Source: Akkermansiaceae bacterium | GTDB lineage: Bacteria > Verrucomicrobiota > Verrucomicrobiia > Verrucomicrobiales > Akkermansiaceae | NCBI GenBank assembly: GCA_947462535.1 | Contig: CANHPN010000002.1 | Location: 1 to 64,000, forward strand | Direction: 5' to 3' | DNA: 64,000 nt | Made by a program: the position numbers and the translations under genes | Notes under the pieces: model-generated | What the model saw: the letters and a program-made list of their open reading frames with translations, nothing else | What the model was told of the DNA's origin: nothing | Database searches by the model: none | In this document: piece after piece, positions 26,557 to 35,326 of the stretch | Numbering within the stretch: position 1 is the first letter of the stretch | Layout: each line of letters opens with the position of its first letter

Positions 26557-29112
26557 ATGAATCGTTCCCTGTTCTTCTCAAGCCTCGCCCTCCTCGCCAT
26601 ACCGCTGGAGGCCGCGCCCGATCCGAACCGAATCCAAGTGCCCGCCGGCTTTAAAGTCGAGTTGCTCTACAGCGTGCCCAAAGAACAGCAAGGCTCATGG
26701 GTCGCCATCACCGAGGACGACAAGGGCCGCCTCATCACCAGCGACCAATACGGCAAGATCTATCGGATCACGCTGCCCGCCGCCGGCAAGAGCGACGCGC
26801 TCAAGATGGAGCCGCTCAAAATGCCCGACGGCAAGCCCACCGGCGGTGCCCACGGCCTGCTTTACGCCTTCGACAGCCTCTACGTGATGGTCAACGAGAT
26901 GGCCGACAAGGGCCTCTGGCGCTTGCAAGACACCGACGGTGACGACCAGTTCGACAAGGCAGACTTCATCCGGAAATGCGACGGCGGCGGCGAACACGGA
27001 ACCCACGCCATCGTCCTCGGACCTGATGGAAAATCGATCTACTTCGCTAACGGCAACCACACAAAACTCCCGGAAAACCTCGACTACGCCCGCCCCGTCG
27101 CCATCGGCGAGGACCACCTCATCGAGCGCCTGTGGGACGCCAACGGCCACGCCAGCGGCATCCTCGCGCCCGGCGGATACGTTTGCAAAACCGACCCGGA
27201 CGGCAAACGCGTTGAGTTCGTCGCCGGCGGCTTCCGCAACCAATACGACATCGCCTTCGATGCGAACGGCGAACTCTTCACCTTCGATTCCGACATGGAG
27301 TGGGACTTGGGATCCCCCTGGTACATGCCGACGCGCATCAACCACATCGTCAGCGCCGGCGACTACGGCTGGCGCTCCGGAGCCGGTCGCTGGCCGGATT
27401 ATTACGCAGACTCGCTGCCCGCCGTGATCGACATCGGCCCAGGCTCGCCGACCGGCACCGTCTTCGGCACGGGCGCGAAATTTCCCGCAAAATACCAGCG
27501 CGCGATGTATGCGCTCGACTGGACCTACGGCACGATGTGGGCCATCCACCTCCAGCCCGACGGCGCGAGCTTCAAGGCGGAGAAAGAGGAGTTCGTCACG
27601 GGCAAACCGCTGCCCCTAACCGACGCGATCATCCGCCGCGAGGACGGCGCGATGTATTTCACCACCGGCGGCCGCAAGAGCCAGTCCGCGCTCTACCGCG
27701 TCAGCTACACCGGCAAGGAAAGTACCGTCGCCGCCGCGAAAATCCAGCCGGATCCCGGGATGAAACTCCGCGAATCGTTAGAAGGTCTCCACGCGCAAGG
27801 CACCGGCCCGGAAGCCGTCGCCAAGGCCTGGCCGTCGCTCGCCAGCAAGGACCGCTTCATCCGCTTCGCCGCACGCGCCGCGATCGAGCGCCAGCCCACC
27901 GCCAAATGGGCGGACCAAGCGCTCGGGGAAACCGACCCGCAGGCCTCCATCGAGGCGTTGATCGCGCTCGCCCGCGTCGGCGACAAATCGCTCCAGCCGA
28001 AGATCATCGTTTCCCTCGGCAGGCTCGATTTCGCCAAGCTGCCGGCAGAACTCCGCCTGCCCTACCTCCGCGCCTGGCAGCTCGTCTTCACCCGCATGGG
28101 CAAGCCGACCCCGGAAATCCTCGCGAAAATCGCCGAGCGCTTCGACCCGCTATTCCCTAACACCGACCCCATGGTTAACCGCGAGCTCGTCTCCCTGCTA
28201 GTCTATCTGGAATCCCGCAGCATCGTCGCGAAAACCGTGCCGATGCTCGACACCGCCAAGGACGCCGACATCACCATCGCCAGTGAAAACATGCTTGCCC
28301 GCAACGACGGTTACGCCCACGCCGTGGCCGGCATGCACCACAGCCTCCCGAACCGCCAGGCCATCGCCTACGCCTACGCCCTCCGCGAAGCCCACAGCGG
28401 CTGGACGCCTGCTCTCCGCAAGGCCTTCTTCAGCTGGTTCCCCCGCACCTCCAAATGGTCCGGCGGCAACAGCTTCACAGGCTTCCTCAAAAAAATCCGG
28501 ACCGACGCTCTCGCCAACTGCGTACCGGATGCCGCCGAGCGCGCCGCCCTCGACACGCTCTCGCAACAAGCGCCACCCGCAGCCCCGGCCAATCTGGTCA
28601 TGCCCAAAGGCCCCGGCAAGAACTACACCGCAGATGAAATCGACGCGCTCGCCAAGGACGGACTCAAGGGCCGCAACTTCGAGCAAGGCAAGGCGATGTT
28701 CGCCTCTCAGCTCTGCATCAACTGCCATCACTTCGGCCGCGACGGCGGCAACAGCGGCCCCGACCTGACCGGCTCCGGCAGCCGCTACACCGTCCGTGAC
28801 CTCGCGGAAAACATCGTCGAGCCCTCCAAGGTCATCAGCGACCAATATCCGAGCGAGCAGATCGACCTCAAGGACGGCGGAGTCATCGTCGGCCGCGTGG
28901 TCATGCAGGAAAACGGCAAGCTCTTCGTCATGACTAGCGCCCTCGCCCCGGACGCGCTCACCGCCGTCGAGGAGACCAACGTCAAGGCGCGCCAGCCGTT
29001 CAACGTCTCGATGATGCCGCCCGGCCTGCTCACGCCACTCAACAAGGACGAGCTGCTAGATCTGTTCGCTTACATCCTCTCCGGTGGAAATCCCAAGGAC
29101 CCGCGGTTCTGA
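26557..29112 (+). CDS. secreted propeller-HEAT-cytochrome c protein (PVC type)
   Basis: 851 residues from the ATG at 26557, which begins a signal peptide (MNRSLFFSSLALLAIPLEAA). Order: a sugar-dehydrogenase-like propeller (about 30-390) with 'GGAHGLLYAFDSLYVMVNEMA' and GGEHGTHAIVLGPDG; a helical HEAT-like region (about 410-610); and a c-type heme domain with CINCHHFG (CxxCH) and GPDLTGSGSRY near residue 720-745. This architecture is largely restricted to planctomycetes and verrucomicrobia. It probably acts in the periplasm, passing electrons from a sugar oxidation, but the substrate is not known. Confidence 0.8.
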   Translation: MNRSLFFSSLALLAIPLEAAPDPNRIQVPAGFKVELLYSVPKEQQGSWVAITEDDKGRLITSDQYGKIYRITLPAAGKSDALKMEPLKMPDGKPTGGAHGLLYAFDSLYVMVNEMADKGLWRLQDTDGDDQFDKADFIRKCDGGGEHGTHAIVLGPDGKSIYFANGNHTKLPENLDYARPVAIGEDHLIERLWDANGHASGILAPGGYVCKTDPDGKRVEFVAGGFRNQYDIAFDANGELFTFDSDMEWDLGSPWYMPTRINHIVSAGDYGWRSGAGRWPDYYADSLPAVIDIGPGSPTGTVFGTGAKFPAKYQRAMYALDWTYGTMWAIHLQPDGASFKAEKEEFVTGKPLPLTDAIIRREDGAMYFTTGGRKSQSALYRVSYTGKESTVAAAKIQPDPGMKLRESLEGLHAQGTGPEAVAKAWPSLASKDRFIRFAARAAIERQPTAKWADQALGETDPQASIEALIALARVGDKSLQPKIIVSLGRLDFAKLPAELRLPYLRAWQLVFTRMGKPTPEILAKIAERFDPLFPNTDPMVNRELVSLLVYLESRSIVAKTVPMLDTAKDADITIASENMLARNDGYAHAVAGMHHSLPNRQAIAYAYALREAHSGWTPALRKAFFSWFPRTSKWSGGNSFTGFLKKIRTDALANCVPDAAERAALDTLSQQAPPAAPANLVMPKGPGKNYTADEIDALAKDGLKGRNFEQGKAMFASQLCINCHHFGRDGGNSGPDLTGSGSRYTVRDLAENIVEPSKVISDQYPSEQIDLKDGGVIVGRVVMQENGKLFVMTSALAPDALTAVEETNVKARQPFNVSMMPPGLLTPLNKDELLDLFAYILSGGNPKDPRF

Positions 29113-29204
29113 GTTCTTCGAGAACGGCGATCTCCGAATCGCCGGGGCCCATGGGAAGCCAATGAATCGCGGCACCCCTCATCTCATTGGCATCTCATGG
29201 GCGT

Positions 29205-29224
29205 GGGCGGATCGGAGTCCGCCC
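29205..29224. repeat. perfect hairpin upstream of queA
   Basis: gggcgga-tcggag-tccgccc, a seven-base-pair stem with a six-base loop, about 48 bases before the queA start. The word resembles hairpin repeats seen between genes in this lineage. A regulatory role for queA is not supported: no preQ1-riboswitch-like sequence is seen. Confidence 0.4.
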
Positions 29225-29271
29225 CTCCTTGTTGCCTTGCGGCGGGCCGAACCGCTGGCTACGCATTGCCA

Positions 29272-30243
29272 ATGCCGCTGCTGACGAAAGATTTCGACTA
29301 CCACCTGCCCGAGGATCTGATCGCCGCGCGGCCGCTCGCCGAGCGCGCAGCCTCGCGGATGCTGGTCGTTCACAAGGACAGCGGCGTGATCGAGCACCGG
29401 ATGTTCCGCGATTTCCCCGACTACCTGCGGGCGGATGATTTGCTCGTCCTCAACGACACCAAAGTCATTCCCGCGCGGCTCTTCTCGGACGATGGCAAGA
29501 CCGAGTTGCTCTGCCTCGACCGGCTTTCCCCGCTGGAATGGCGCTGCCTCGTGAGACCCGGCAAGCGCATGAAACCCGGCCGCACCGTGAGCGTCGGCGG
29601 CATCACGGGAACCGTGACGGAAGTCTTTGAAAACGGCGACCGACTGATCCGCTGGGACGCGCCCGTGGATCTGGACAAACACGGCCACCTCGCCCTTCCC
29701 CACTACATGGGCCGCGACGACGAGCTCGCCGACCGCGACCGCTATCAGACCGTGTTCGCCCGCGAGGAAGGCGCCATCGCCGCGCCCACCGCCGGGCTGC
29801 ATTTCACGCCGGAGCTGTTGGAGAAAATTTCCCATGCGTTTCTCACGCTGCATGTCGGCGTCGGCACCTTCCGCCCGGTCAGCGCGGAGGTCGTCGCGGA
29901 CCACATCATGCACTCCGAGCGCTACGTGGTGAGCGCGGAGACGGCGGAGAGAGTCAACGCCGCCGGCCGCGTCGTCGCCGTGGGCACGACGGTGACGCGG
30001 GTGCTGGAATCCATCGGCCGCCCGGTCCGCGAACAGCGCGGCGAGACGGACATCTTCATCCACCCGCCCTATCAGTTCCGCGTGGTCGGCGGCTTGCTGA
30101 CGAATTTCCACCTGCCGCAAAGCACGTTGATCATGCTGGTGAGCGCGTTCGCCGGGCAGGAGCTGGTGATGGAGGCTTACCGGAAAGCGGTCGAGGAGCG
30201 TTACCGGTTTTTCAGCTACGGGGATTGCATGTTGCTGGTGTGA
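29272..30243 (+). CDS. queA: S-adenosylmethionine:tRNA ribosyltransferase-isomerase
   Basis: 323 residues from the ATG at 29272; the frame is open upstream but without family similarity. Family blocks are clear: FDYHLPEDLIAARPL, LLVLNDTKVIPARLF, IAAPTAGLHFTPELL, LHVGVGTFRPV, and LLTNFHLPQSTLIMLVSAFAG. QueA transfers and rearranges the ribosyl part of SAM onto preQ1 at wobble position 34 of tRNA, giving epoxyqueuosine. Followed after 18 bases by the exonuclease gene on the same strand. Confidence 0.95.
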   Translation: MPLLTKDFDYHLPEDLIAARPLAERAASRMLVVHKDSGVIEHRMFRDFPDYLRADDLLVLNDTKVIPARLFSDDGKTELLCLDRLSPLEWRCLVRPGKRMKPGRTVSVGGITGTVTEVFENGDRLIRWDAPVDLDKHGHLALPHYMGRDDELADRDRYQTVFAREEGAIAAPTAGLHFTPELLEKISHAFLTLHVGVGTFRPVSAEVVADHIMHSERYVVSAETAERVNAAGRVVAVGTTVTRVLESIGRPVREQRGETDIFIHPPYQFRVVGGLLTNFHLPQSTLIMLVSAFAGQELVMEAYRKAVEERYRFFSYGDCMLLV

Positions 30244-30261
30244 AGTGAAAACTCCGCGCCG

Positions 30262-31020
30262 ATGAGACTCATTTCCTGGAACGTAAACGGCATCCGCGCC
30301 ACGATTGGCAAAGGCCTCGGTGATTTTGTGACGGCGGAAAAGCCGGACATTCTCTGCCTGCAGGAAACGAAGGCGCGCCCGGAACAAGTGCAGCTGCCGC
30401 TGGAACTCGGCGGCTATCACGGCTACTGGGACTCCGCGCAGAAGCCGGGTTACTCCGGCGTGGCGGTGTTCACCCGCGAGCAGCCGCTTGATTTCCGGAC
30501 TGGCCTCGGCATCGACGAGCACGACCAGGAAGGCCGCGTGCTCACGCTGGAATATCCGGATTTCCACCTGGTGAATGTTTACACGCCGAACTCGCAGGAC
30601 GCGCTCCGCCGGCTTCCCTATCGGATGACCTGGGACCACGCGTTCCGCCGCCACGTCGCCGAGCTGGCGAAGACCAAGCCCGTCGTTTTCTGCGGCGACC
30701 TCAACGTGGCCCATCAGGAAATCGACATCGCCCGGCCCAAGGACAACCGCTTTTCCGCGGGATTTTCCGACGAGGAACGCGCGGGCTTCGGCGAGCTGCT
30801 AGGCGCCGGCTTCACCGACACCTTCCGCCATTTCTATCCGGACAAACGCGATGCCTACTCGTGGTGGTCCTTCCGCGGCGGCGCGCGGGAACGCAACGTC
30901 GGCTGGAGGATCGACTACTTCGGCGTTTCCTCGCCGTTCATGAGCCGCGTGAAAGACGCGGAGATCCTGCCGCACGTCACCGGCTCGGACCACTGCCCGG
31001 TGGGGATCACGCTGGCGTAA
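30262..31020 (+). CDS. xth: exodeoxyribonuclease III (AP endonuclease)
   Basis: 252 residues of the EEP nuclease fold: MRLISWNVNGIRA, LCLQETKA (metal-binding Glu), NVYTPNS (Tyr), CGDLNVAH (Asp/Asn), RNVGWRIDYF and GSDHCPV (catalytic His with its Asp). It cuts DNA at abasic sites and removes 3' blocking groups in base-excision repair. Normal family length. It ends 15 bases before the convergent rsmI stop, with a palindrome between them. Confidence 0.93.
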   Translation: MRLISWNVNGIRATIGKGLGDFVTAEKPDILCLQETKARPEQVQLPLELGGYHGYWDSAQKPGYSGVAVFTREQPLDFRTGLGIDEHDQEGRVLTLEYPDFHLVNVYTPNSQDALRRLPYRMTWDHAFRRHVAELAKTKPVVFCGDLNVAHQEIDIARPKDNRFSAGFSDEERAGFGELLGAGFTDTFRHFYPDKRDAYSWWSFRGGARERNVGWRIDYFGVSSPFMSRVKDAEILPHVTGSDHCPVGITLA

Positions 31021-31024
31021 AACC

Positions 31025-31039
31025 GTAGTCCAGGACTAC
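31025..31039. repeat. palindrome gtagtccaggactac between convergent genes
   Basis: A perfect 15-base palindrome between the xth stop and the rsmI stop, which it overlaps, followed by tttt on the plus strand. A close relative lies at 3933. With a one-base centre it makes a poor RNA hairpin unless the middle opens, so it may be a protein-binding or repeat word as well as a weak bidirectional terminator. Confidence 0.4.
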
Positions 31040-31731
31040 TTTTCAGAGTGGACCAGCAGCACGATCTCGCCCTTCGGGGCATGGCTTTGGAAATGCGCCA
31101 ACACCTCGGCGGCGGTGCCGCGGTGGTAGGTCTCGAATTTCTTCGTCAGCTCGCGGGCGACGCAGGTGCGGGCGAGCGGATCGATTTCCGCTAGGATTTC
31201 CAACGTGGAGATGATCCGGTGAGGCGACTCGAAAAAGATCCCGGTTTCACCCGATTCCAACGCTTCAGTTAGGGCGCTGCGGCGCTTGCCGGATTTCACC
31301 GAGAGGAAGCCGCCGAAGCGGAAGGCGTGGCAGGGAAACCCCGAACCGATCAGCGCGGTGATGACCGCCGACGGCCCGGGCAGGACTTCGAGCGGCGTGC
31401 CGGACTCGATGCAGGCCTGCACGAGCCGGTAACCGGGGTCCGAGATTCCAGGCATGCCCGCATCGCTGATGACAGCGATGGTTTCACCCGCTCGGGCGGC
31501 GGCGATGAGGTCCGGTGCGCGGCGGGCTTCGTTGTGCTCGTGGAGCGAGACGAGCGGCTTTCCGGAAATCCCGTGATGGGCTAACAACTGCCCGGAGTGG
31601 CGGGTGTCCTCGCAGGCGATGCGGTCGGCGCGACGGAGGATTTCAAGGGCGCGCAGCGTGATGTCGCTCATGTTGCCGATGGGAGTCGGGACGAGGATGA
31701 CGCGGCCGGAGATTTCGGGAGAGGATTCCAT
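31036..31731 (-). CDS. rsmI: 16S rRNA 2'-O-ribose C1402 methyltransferase
   Basis: 231 residues from the ATG at 31731. The tetrapyrrole-methylase-type fold shows VILVPTPIGNMSDITLRALE, ACEDTRHSGQLLAHHGI, ISDAGMPGISDPGYRL, LPGPSAVITALIGSG, and FFESPHRI. RsmI methylates the ribose of C1402 in the decoding centre. It is the last gene of a minus-strand run fabF-thioesterase-rsmI with one base between it and the thioesterase. Confidence 0.95.
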   Translation of the reverse strand: MESSPEISGRVILVPTPIGNMSDITLRALEILRRADRIACEDTRHSGQLLAHHGISGKPLVSLHEHNEARRAPDLIAAARAGETIAVISDAGMPGISDPGYRLVQACIESGTPLEVLPGPSAVITALIGSGFPCHAFRFGGFLSVKSGKRRSALTEALESGETGIFFESPHRIISTLEILAEIDPLARTCVARELTKKFETYHRGTAAEVLAHFQSHAPKGEIVLLVHSEK

Positions 31732-31732
31732 A

Positions 31733-32125
31733 TCAAATGAGTGCCGCGCGCTCATCCTCGCGGATCGGCTTCGGCCGGCCTTCGTGATCGACGCGCACGT
31801 TGGTCATTCTGCCGAAAGCCGCGATTTCCCCAGCGGAGTTGATGACCTCGAAATCCCAGGAAATCGATGACGAGCCGATGTTGGAAATGGCGAGCAGCAC
31901 CTCGAATTTGTCGCCGCACTGGAAAGGCCGCTTGAAGTCGCAGGATACTCTCACACGCGGCCAACCGCCTTTTTCCCGGTCGAAAACCAGCACGCCCCGC
32001 GAACGCAAAAACGCGTGCTCCGCCTCCTCGGCGTATTTGAAAACGTTCGGGAAGTGCATCCAGCCGCTGGCGTCGGTATCGCCGAACGCGATCTCCCCCG
32101 CCTGCCGATAGACCGGATTTTCCAT
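31733..32125 (-). CDS. 4HBT-type acyl-CoA thioesterase
   Basis: 130 residues from the ATG at 32125; a GTG at 32137, overlapping the fabF stop as GTGA, would add four residues. Hot-dog fold with IAFGDTDASGWMHFPNVFKYAEEAEHAFL, where the Asp of FGDTD is the catalytic acid of the 4-hydroxybenzoyl-CoA thioesterase/YbgC class. It probably releases free acid from an acyl-CoA or acyl-ACP, in keeping with its place directly after fabF. Confidence 0.82.
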   Translation of the reverse strand: MENPVYRQAGEIAFGDTDASGWMHFPNVFKYAEEAEHAFLRSRGVLVFDREKGGWPRVRVSCDFKRPFQCGDKFEVLLAISNIGSSSISWDFEVINSAGEIAAFGRMTNVRVDHEGRPKPIREDERAALI

Positions 32126-32133
32126 GGGCGAAC

Positions 32134-33381
32134 TCACTCGAACTTGCTCACGAGCACCGACGCGTTGTGGCCGCCGAAGCCGAAGCTGTTACTGAGAGCG
32201 ACCGTGACGGGCACCTCGCGGGCGACGTTCGGACAGACGTCCAGATCGCACTCGGGGTCCAGCTCCTCGACGTTGATCGTCGGCGGAATCACGCCGTCCT
32301 TGATGGCCATGACGCTGGCGATGAGCTCCACGCCGCCGGCCGCGCCGAGCATGTGGCCGGTCATTGACTTGGTGGAACTAACCACCAGCCCGTTCGTGGC
32401 GTAATCGCCGAACGCAAGCTTGATCGCCTTCGTTTCCGCGACATCGCCGAGTCCGGTGGAGGTGGCGTGGGCGTTGAGATAATCGACGTCTTCGGGATTC
32501 TTTTTGCCGTGCTTGAGCGCCATGCCGATGGCGTAAGCCGGGCCGCTGCCATCGGGAGAAGGAGCACTGAGATGATAGGCATCCGCGCTGACGCCGTAGC
32601 CGATGAGCTCCGCGTAAATTTTAGCGCCGCGCTTGCGGGCGTGTTCGAGTTCCTCGATGACGATCACTCCGGCACCTTCTCCCATGACGAAACCGTCGCG
32701 GTTTTTGTCAAACGGCCGCGACGCGCGCTCGGGGTCGTCGTTGCGGGTGCTGAGGGCTTTCATGCTGCCGAATCCGGCAAGGCCCATCGGCAGGATCGCG
32801 GCTTCCGCGCCGCCGCAGACGAAGGCGTCCGCATCGCCGAACTTGATGATACGCCAGGCTTCACCGATGTTATGGTTAGACGTCGCGCAGGCGGTGACGA
32901 TGACCATGTTCGGACCGTGGAGGCCGTATTCCATCGAGATGATCCCGCTGGCGATGTTGGAAATCATCATCGGGATGGTGAACGCCGATACCCGCTTGGG
33001 CCCCTTGTTGATGTAGGTCGAATGCTCGCGCTCAAGGGTCGCCAATCCGCCGATTCCGCTGCCGACCATCACGCCGAAGCGCCGCGAGTCGATGGTGGAA
33101 ACATCCACACCGGAGTCCGCCATCGCCATCTTTGAGGCCGCCACCGCTAACTGGACGTAGCGGTCCGAGCGCCGGGCGTCCTTGGGGACGTTAAAATAAT
33201 CGTCGGCATTGAAATTCTTGACCTCGCCCGCGATTTTGCAATCGAACGGTGACGGATCAAACTGGGTGATAGTTCCAATGCCACTGCGCCCGCTCTTGAG
33301 TCCATCCCAAGTGGTGGTCAGGTCGTTGCCAAGTGGGGTGATACAGCCAATGCCGGTGATGACGACGCGTCGTTCGCTCAT
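32134..33381 (-). CDS. fabF: 3-oxoacyl-[acyl-carrier-protein] synthase II
   Basis: 415 residues, normal for FabF. MSERRVVITGIGCITPLGND at the start; catalytic Cys in VTACATSNHN; His in NAHATSTGLGD and in KSMTGHMLGAAGG; closing NSFGFGGHN. It condenses malonyl-ACP with acyl-ACP in fatty-acid elongation. acpP is usually next to fabF but is absent here; instead a thioesterase and rsmI follow. Two hairpins lie in its 5' leader. Confidence 0.95.
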   Translation of the reverse strand: MSERRVVITGIGCITPLGNDLTTTWDGLKSGRSGIGTITQFDPSPFDCKIAGEVKNFNADDYFNVPKDARRSDRYVQLAVAASKMAMADSGVDVSTIDSRRFGVMVGSGIGGLATLEREHSTYINKGPKRVSAFTIPMMISNIASGIISMEYGLHGPNMVIVTACATSNHNIGEAWRIIKFGDADAFVCGGAEAAILPMGLAGFGSMKALSTRNDDPERASRPFDKNRDGFVMGEGAGVIVIEELEHARKRGAKIYAELIGYGVSADAYHLSAPSPDGSGPAYAIGMALKHGKKNPEDVDYLNAHATSTGLGDVAETKAIKLAFGDYATNGLVVSSTKSMTGHMLGAAGGVELIASVMAIKDGVIPPTINVEELDPECDLDVCPNVAREVPVTVALSNSFGFGGHNASVLVSKFE

Positions 33382-33395
33382 AATTTAGTTGGGAA

Positions 33396-33447
33396 GCTTG
33401 GCGGGTGACGAGCGACCACGCAAGCCTCATGATGAGCTTGCTCATCA
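33396..33447 (-). promoter_or_regulatory. two tandem hairpins in the fabF leader
   Basis: The first hairpin, 33396-33425, pairs gcttg-g-cg-ggt with acc-a-cg-caagc around an eight-base loop. The second, 33430-33447, is tgatgag-cttg-ctcatca. Both sit 15-66 bases upstream of the fabF ATG and would be in its 5' untranslated RNA if transcription begins further up. A role in attenuation or mRNA stability is inference. Confidence 0.35.
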
Positions 33448-33600
33448 GGCTCAAGATAAGAGACTTGCCTCGTCTGCAGGGCCTTCCGGCAGGCGCGGGG
33501 AAAATCGATTTCGCTTTCGACAGCCTCGCGGCGTGAATGATTTGCTCCGCAGGAAATCACGGGTGAGACTGTGTCGCGCCGCGCCGCCTCCATTTTTCCC

Positions 33601-34269
33601 ATGAAAATCACCCGCACTCTCGCGACCTGCAAAACGCCCGACGGCGCCCAGCTCACACTCCACGAGCACGACGGCCACCATTTCCTCAAGGTCGCCGGCC
33701 TGCAGCTGATGAGCACGACTGCCTCGTCCTCCGAGGAACAAATGGCGGAGCTCTCTTGCGCCCATCTTCCTGCCCGCCCGCGCATCCTCATCGGCGGGCT
33801 CGGCTTCGGCTTCACGCTCAAGCGCGTGCTCGCCCTAACCGGCCCGGACGCCGTCGTCGATGTCGCCGAGCTCCTGCCCGAAGTCGTCGCCTGGAACCGC
33901 GAGTTCCTCCACGAGGTCAACGGCAAGCTGCTCGACGACCCGCGGGTGCGCATCCACGTCGGCGACGTTTACGACCTCATCGACCGCTGCGGCAACGACC
34001 GCTACCACGCCATCCTGCTAGACGTGGACAACGGCCCGGACCCCTTCGTGCAGAAGGGAAACGAGCGGCTTTACGCCCAGAAAGGCATCACCCGCATTAA
34101 GAACGCGCTGGAGCCCGAGGGCCGCGTGATCTTCTGGTCCGCGCACCCGGACAAGTCGTTTGCGAAGTCGCTGCAAGGCACTTTCAAGCACGTTGAGTGC
34201 ATCAGCGCGAAAGCCTATCCGAAAGCGAAACGCTTCACCCACACGCTCTTCGTCGCGGACCGCGACTGA
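33601..34269 (+). CDS. spermidine-synthase-like SAM-dependent methyltransferase
   Basis: 222 residues from the ATG at 33601. Rossmann-type core with 'ARPRILIGGLGFGFTLKRVLAL' (motif I), 'DAVVDVAELLPEVVAWNREFL' (acidic residue for the ribose), 'VRIHVGDVYDLI' and 'RYHAILLDVDNGPDPF'. This is the spermidine-synthase-like fold; the aspartate patterns of true putrescine aminopropyltransferases are incomplete, so a methyltransferase with unknown substrate is more likely. Convergent with the SprT-like gene, with no gap between the stop codons. Confidence 0.65.
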   Translation: MKITRTLATCKTPDGAQLTLHEHDGHHFLKVAGLQLMSTTASSSEEQMAELSCAHLPARPRILIGGLGFGFTLKRVLALTGPDAVVDVAELLPEVVAWNREFLHEVNGKLLDDPRVRIHVGDVYDLIDRCGNDRYHAILLDVDNGPDPFVQKGNERLYAQKGITRIKNALEPEGRVIFWSAHPDKSFAKSLQGTFKHVECISAKAYPKAKRFTHTLFVADRD

Positions 34270-34860
34270 TCACGGCGTGTGCTTGATCAGCCGGAAACGG
34301 TCCTGATACGCGCCGTCGCTGAATTTCCGGCAGCAGTCATAACAAGCGACCGCCCGCTTGATCGGCTTCACGCGGTGGATGACGGAGAAGCAATTGGAGC
34401 AGATGTAGGCATGGTTGCGCTTCATCCTGCGGCGTTTGAACGGCAGGTTGTGAAACGGCTGCTCGCCCGGGATGCCCAAGTCGTTGCACGCCATCCGCCA
34501 CTCCGGCCCATGCGGGTCGATCCGCCGCCGACCGCAGCGTTCGTAAGCGACGAGATGCGCGAGCTCGTGTTTCAGCGTGCGCCAGAGTTCCTCCGGCTCG
34601 CACTCCTTGAGCTTCGGGTTGAGCTCGATCGAGCGGTCCGGCCACCAAGCGCGGCCCGCCGTCGTCTGCATCCGCGGGTTCCAGGAAACGCGGACCTTGC
34701 GCGCGAGCTCGTTGAGAAAGAGCGATTTCGAAGCCTCCGCGCACCAGGCGGTTAGGCCGCTGTCATCCAGCATGGGCGGCGTCTGCGGGGCCTCCGGGGC
34801 CTTCAAAACGCGGAACCACGAGGTCCAGCGGAATTCAAGTTGCGGCGTGCTTCGACCCAT
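34270..34860 (-). CDS. SprT-like zinc metallopeptidase
   Basis: 196 residues from the ATG at 34860. The longer open frame upstream has no family features. The active site is LKHELAHLVAYERCGRR (HExxH); a distal zinc-ribbon follows with CSNCFSVIHRVKPIKR and CYDCCRKF. SprT-like/Spartan-like domains are DNA- or protein-associated proteases; bacterial members are uncharacterised. Sequence NPRMQTTAGRAWWPDRSIELNPKL matches the substrate-side strand seen before HExxH in SprT. Convergent with the methyltransferase gene. Confidence 0.8.
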   Translation of the reverse strand: MGRSTPQLEFRWTSWFRVLKAPEAPQTPPMLDDSGLTAWCAEASKSLFLNELARKVRVSWNPRMQTTAGRAWWPDRSIELNPKLKECEPEELWRTLKHELAHLVAYERCGRRRIDPHGPEWRMACNDLGIPGEQPFHNLPFKRRRMKRNHAYICSNCFSVIHRVKPIKRAVACYDCCRKFSDGAYQDRFRLIKHTP

Positions 34861-35326
34861 CGGAAAAATGGCTACCAGCTTTCCCGAAAAATGGCAACAG
34901 GCGCTTCGCAGAAAATCAGGATTTTCCGGCCGGGTGGCGGCGATAGCTGCCCCAGCGGTGAAGCGGGCTTGCGGCGGCTGCGGGCACTTCGTCGCGGAGG
35001 GTCCATGGCGGCAGGCGGACGATCTCCCCGCCCTTGAGCGCCCGGCGAGATTCTTTGCGAAAATCGCCTCGGTGTGGCTTCCCTGGTTCTTGAGTTCGCC
35101 GATGACGTATTCAAACTCGACGCACTCAGCGCATCGGTCGTGTTGAAGCCTCGTGCCGATGCAAAGATGCTCGAAACCGCCATGAAAGGCAAAATCCTGG
35201 CGGAACCCAGCTGGTCGGCCTCTACTCCACCGCCCGGTGCACATTCGCGCAGAGCATTTGACCGGGACCGAAACGGCAATTTGACTTCGGGTTCCGGGCA
35301 TCTACTTTCACCGTTGGCTTAAACCC
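34861..35326. other. 466-base region without a recognised gene
   Basis: Open frames exist on both strands but none has a recognised domain, good start or clear coding bias. One minus-strand frame contains the protein-like phrase VIGELKNQGSHTEAIFAKN (about 35050-35110), which could be a gene relic or repeat. The last ~30 bases likely hold the leader of the DUF1549-type gene. Confidence 0.4.
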
